A stretch of 32,034 nt of DNA, taken from assembly GCF_030757795.1 (NCBI RefSeq), contig NZ_JAUQWH010000103.1, positions 1-32,034 of the forward strand, read 5' to 3'. This DNA comes from Actinoplanes oryzae (GTDB taxonomy: Bacteria; Actinomycetota; Actinomycetes; Mycobacteriales; Micromonosporaceae). The notes beneath the pieces are model-generated. The model saw nothing but the letters and a program-made list of their open reading frames with translations, was not told the DNA's origin and searched no databases. The position numbers were made by a program, and so were the translations under genes. Below are positions 30,509 through 32,034 of this stretch, in pieces (positions within the stretch are counted from its first letter, which is position 1; every line of letters starts with the position of its first letter).

Positions 30509-31035
30509 CCCGGCCGAGCGAAGCTGGCGCGACGGGATGCCACACCGGGACACGGACCACCCGTCGCTTTGAAGATCAAGGGCACAACGCGCCTCAAGAT
30601 CATGCGGCCCAACGAGGGCACAATTCCCGCCACAAAGAGCTGAAAGTGACGACAACGAGCGCGAACGATATGCGCTGGTCAACACCGCGATTCGGACCGC
30701 TGGACGAGGTCAGCTCACTCCCCCGCTTGGTTCGAGATGAACCACTGCGGTTGACGCCTTCCGGCAGTGGATTCTCGGGCCGTCCCTGGGTCGTCAGGGC
30801 CGCCAGGGGGCCGTCAAGCGTCGACCAACTTTGAACCGTATTTACGTTTGAAATGGCAGGTGAAGACGGGTGCACGCGACCATGACCAGTGCTCGGGACA
30901 AGGTCCACGCGGGACACCGCCGACAGCCAGCCGCCCCACCCCTCGTTTGCGCTTTCGTAGATCAACCATGGTGTGAGGCCGTCTCTGGGCCGTCCGGGCT
31001 CTCGGGCTCTCGCAGGAGAGCGTCGAGGGCCCGCA

Positions 31036-31136
31036 GAGGGCTGGATGTACCCAGAGGGTTGCTGTCGGCGTGGGGCGCGGGCAGCTAAGGGGAGGTGCTG
31101 GGACGTGCCGCAATTCGTGAGCCGCAGGACGGCGAT
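31036..31136 (+). pseudogene. Decayed partial copy of the GNAT acetyltransferase gene
   Basis: This stretch aligns with 29486-29586 of the intact GNAT gene. CTGGATGTACCCAGAGGG matches CTGGATGCACCCCGAGGG, GCTGTCGGCG matches GCTGTCGGCA, and GGAGGTGCTGGGACGTGCCG matches GGAGGTGCTGGGACATGCCG. At least one base is deleted, and a TAA interrupts the frame of WMYPEG. It covers only about 34 codons. Confidence 0.8.
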
Positions 31137-31308
31137 GAGGGCTTTCGCGGGACGTGCGCAGGCGGGATCTGGGCCCGCCGCAGCCCGGCCTCAGTGGTGA
31201 AAGAGGCCTCAGGCCGGTGTGATCCGCGTCCTCGGCTTTGGTCATCCCCGGCGGGCTGCAGCAGACTGGTACGCCGCGACGGACGGGGCTGGGGGCGAGG
31301 CGGCGGTG

Positions 31309-32034
31309 GTGCACGAACCGGACGCTCCCGGGCTGGTCGGGCGGGGCGCGGTCTGGGCGGAGCTCGTGGCGCTGCTGGATCCCGCGCGGCCGGAGAGCAC
31401 CGCCGCCCTGCTGACCGGGGCGGCCGGGATCGGGAAGACGGCGCTGGTCGAGGCGTTCGCGGCCGAGGCGGACGGGCGGGACCACGTCGTGCTGCGGGTC
31501 ACCGGGGGCGGCGGGGGTCCGTACTTGGGGCTGCGCGCCCTGTTCGCCGGCGTGCCCGCCGCGGTGGTCGACGGCCTGCCGGAGGGGCAGCGCCGGGCCC
31601 TGCGCGCGGCCCTCGCCGGGCAGGAGCACGGGGTCGGGCTGCTGGCGCTGCGCTCCGCCCTGTGCGCCGCGCTGACCCGGCTGGCCGGCGACCGGGGGCC
31701 GGTCGTGCTGGTCGCCGACGACGTGGACCGGGTCGACGCGCCGACGTTCGACCTGCTGCTGACGCTCGCGGCCGTGATCACGTGGCGGCAGGCGCCGGTC
31801 GTGGCGCTGTTCGCGGCCCGGACCGAGCGGGTGCCCGGGGACCTGGGCGAGCTGGTGCGGCTGGTGCCCGTACGCCCGCTGGCCGAGACCGACGCCGAGC
31901 GGCTGCTGGACCGCCTGCCCACCGCCCCGGCCGGCGCCGATCGGCTCGCGCTGCTGCGCCGGGCCGCGGGCAACCCGCTCGCGCTGCGGGAGCTCAGCGC
32001 CGCGCCGGGGGTGGCCGCGGATCGGGCCGGCGGC
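31309..32034 (+). CDS. LuxR/LAL-type ATPase regulator, N-terminal part (runs off window)
   Basis: 242 codons are visible with no stop. The product starts VHEPDAPGLVGRGAVWAELV, has a P-loop in LTGAAGIGKTALVEAFAAEA, then VVLVADDVDRVDAPTFDLLL (Walker B with Asp-Asp), VVALFAARTERVPGDL as sensor strand, and RRAAGNPLALRELS, the GNPLAL motif of this group. This is the STAND/AAA-type ATPase module of large LAL regulators, which usually end in a LuxR helix-turn-helix near residue 900. That end lies outside the window. GTG 31309 is preceded by GGGGGCGAGG. An in-frame GTG at 31306 is equally possible. The target is unknown. Confidence 0.85.
   Translation, partial: MHEPDAPGLVGRGAVWAELVALLDPARPESTAALLTGAAGIGKTALVEAFAAEADGRDHVVLRVTGGGGGPYLGLRALFAGVPAAVVDGLPEGQRRALRAALAGQEHGVGLLALRSALCAALTRLAGDRGPVVLVADDVDRVDAPTFDLLLTLAAVITWRQAPVVALFAARTERVPGDLGELVRLVPVRPLAETDAERLLDRLPTAPAGADRLALLRRAAGNPLALRELSAAPGVAADRAGG

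Larger units (their letters stand above)
30287..31308. other. About 1 kb of apparently non-coding, structured accessory DNA
   Basis: Open frames exist on both strands, but none has coding character, a conserved motif or a good ribosome site. Contents I can support are a 10-bp-stem hairpin at 30480-30508, a small GCTCTC-GCAG-GAGAGC hairpin at 31006-31021, a GNAT gene fragment at 31036-31136, and an AT-richer patch at 30826-30850. Base composition is more even than in the core genes. Confidence 0.55.

Noticed and set aside
30316..30633. Overlapping minus- and plus-strand frames around 30300-30830
   Set aside because: Several mutually overlapping frames of similar quality exist, none with coding codon pattern or motif.
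30600..30965. 121-codon minus-strand frame in the accessory block
   Set aside because: There is no ribosome site, the Ser/Gly/Pro-rich sequence is without structure, and no motif is seen. It also overlaps other equally weak frames.

Overview
The window is high-GC DNA from a filamentous-type actinomycete. GTG starts are frequent, genes often overlap by 4 bases, and third codon positions are almost always G or C. The SigB/SigF-type sigma factor, anti-sigma-type ATPases, Mn catalase and GpgS also fit an actinomycete, and Micromonosporaceae is my guess from gene style only. No rRNA, tRNA or CRISPR array was found.

Region 1 (1-5260, minus strand) is a tightly coupled glycan operon. Read in the direction of transcription it encodes a NodU-type carbamoyltransferase, a membrane-anchored GT2, a GmhB-like HAD phosphatase fused to a GT9 heptosyltransferase-like domain, a GT-B glycosyltransferase, and the start of a GT4 that runs off the window. 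It looks like assembly of a carbamoylated, possibly heptose-containing glycan. An aldehyde dehydrogenase (5355-6761) diverges from it, and a further GT2 (6774-7631) lies beyond.

Region 2 (7756-15553) is the most unusual part. Two STAS-HATPase fusion proteins, two long paralogous CheR methyltransferases carrying PAS domains and heptad-repeat coiled coils, a CheB-type methylesterase with a C-terminal zinc-ribbon-like module, a small charged helical protein, and a SigB/SigF-type sigma factor with its own C-terminal STAS domain are clustered together. There are no chemoreceptors, CheA or CheW in view. The set reads as chemotaxis-type methylation enzymes placed next to a sigma-factor partner switch. 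All three STAS domains lack the usual phosphorylatable serine.

Region 3 (15693-22087) holds an unrecognised 459-aa protein divergent from a metallo-beta-lactamase-fold protein, a small membrane protein, an orphan LuxR-type response regulator, and a DoxX-like membrane protein divergent from a MarR regulator over a perfect palindrome. It ends with a manganese pair: an Nramp transporter divergent from a Mn catalase across a 13-base palindrome. Region 4 (22158-28018) contains a small exported or membrane protein coupled to a zinc alcohol dehydrogenase, then a GpgS (glucosyl-3-phosphoglycerate synthase)-GT4 operon divergent from a Gfo/Idh/MocA oxidoreductase-MDR dehydrogenase pair.

Region 5 (28019-31308) is accessory DNA: a 32-bp tandem repeat with hairpins, a DUF1801-like gene, a 5'-truncated tyrosine recombinase, a GNAT acetyltransferase, a 59-aa gene with its own terminator hairpin, about 1 kb of structured apparently non-coding DNA, and a decayed partial copy of the GNAT gene. 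The window closes with the N-terminus of a large ATPase regulator of the LuxR/LAL type.

Several starts (5215, 7631, 17206, 19369) share the arrangement GGGTAT, ten bases, ATG. This suggests SigB/SigF-type, leaderless transcription, and the window itself encodes a sigma factor of that family.
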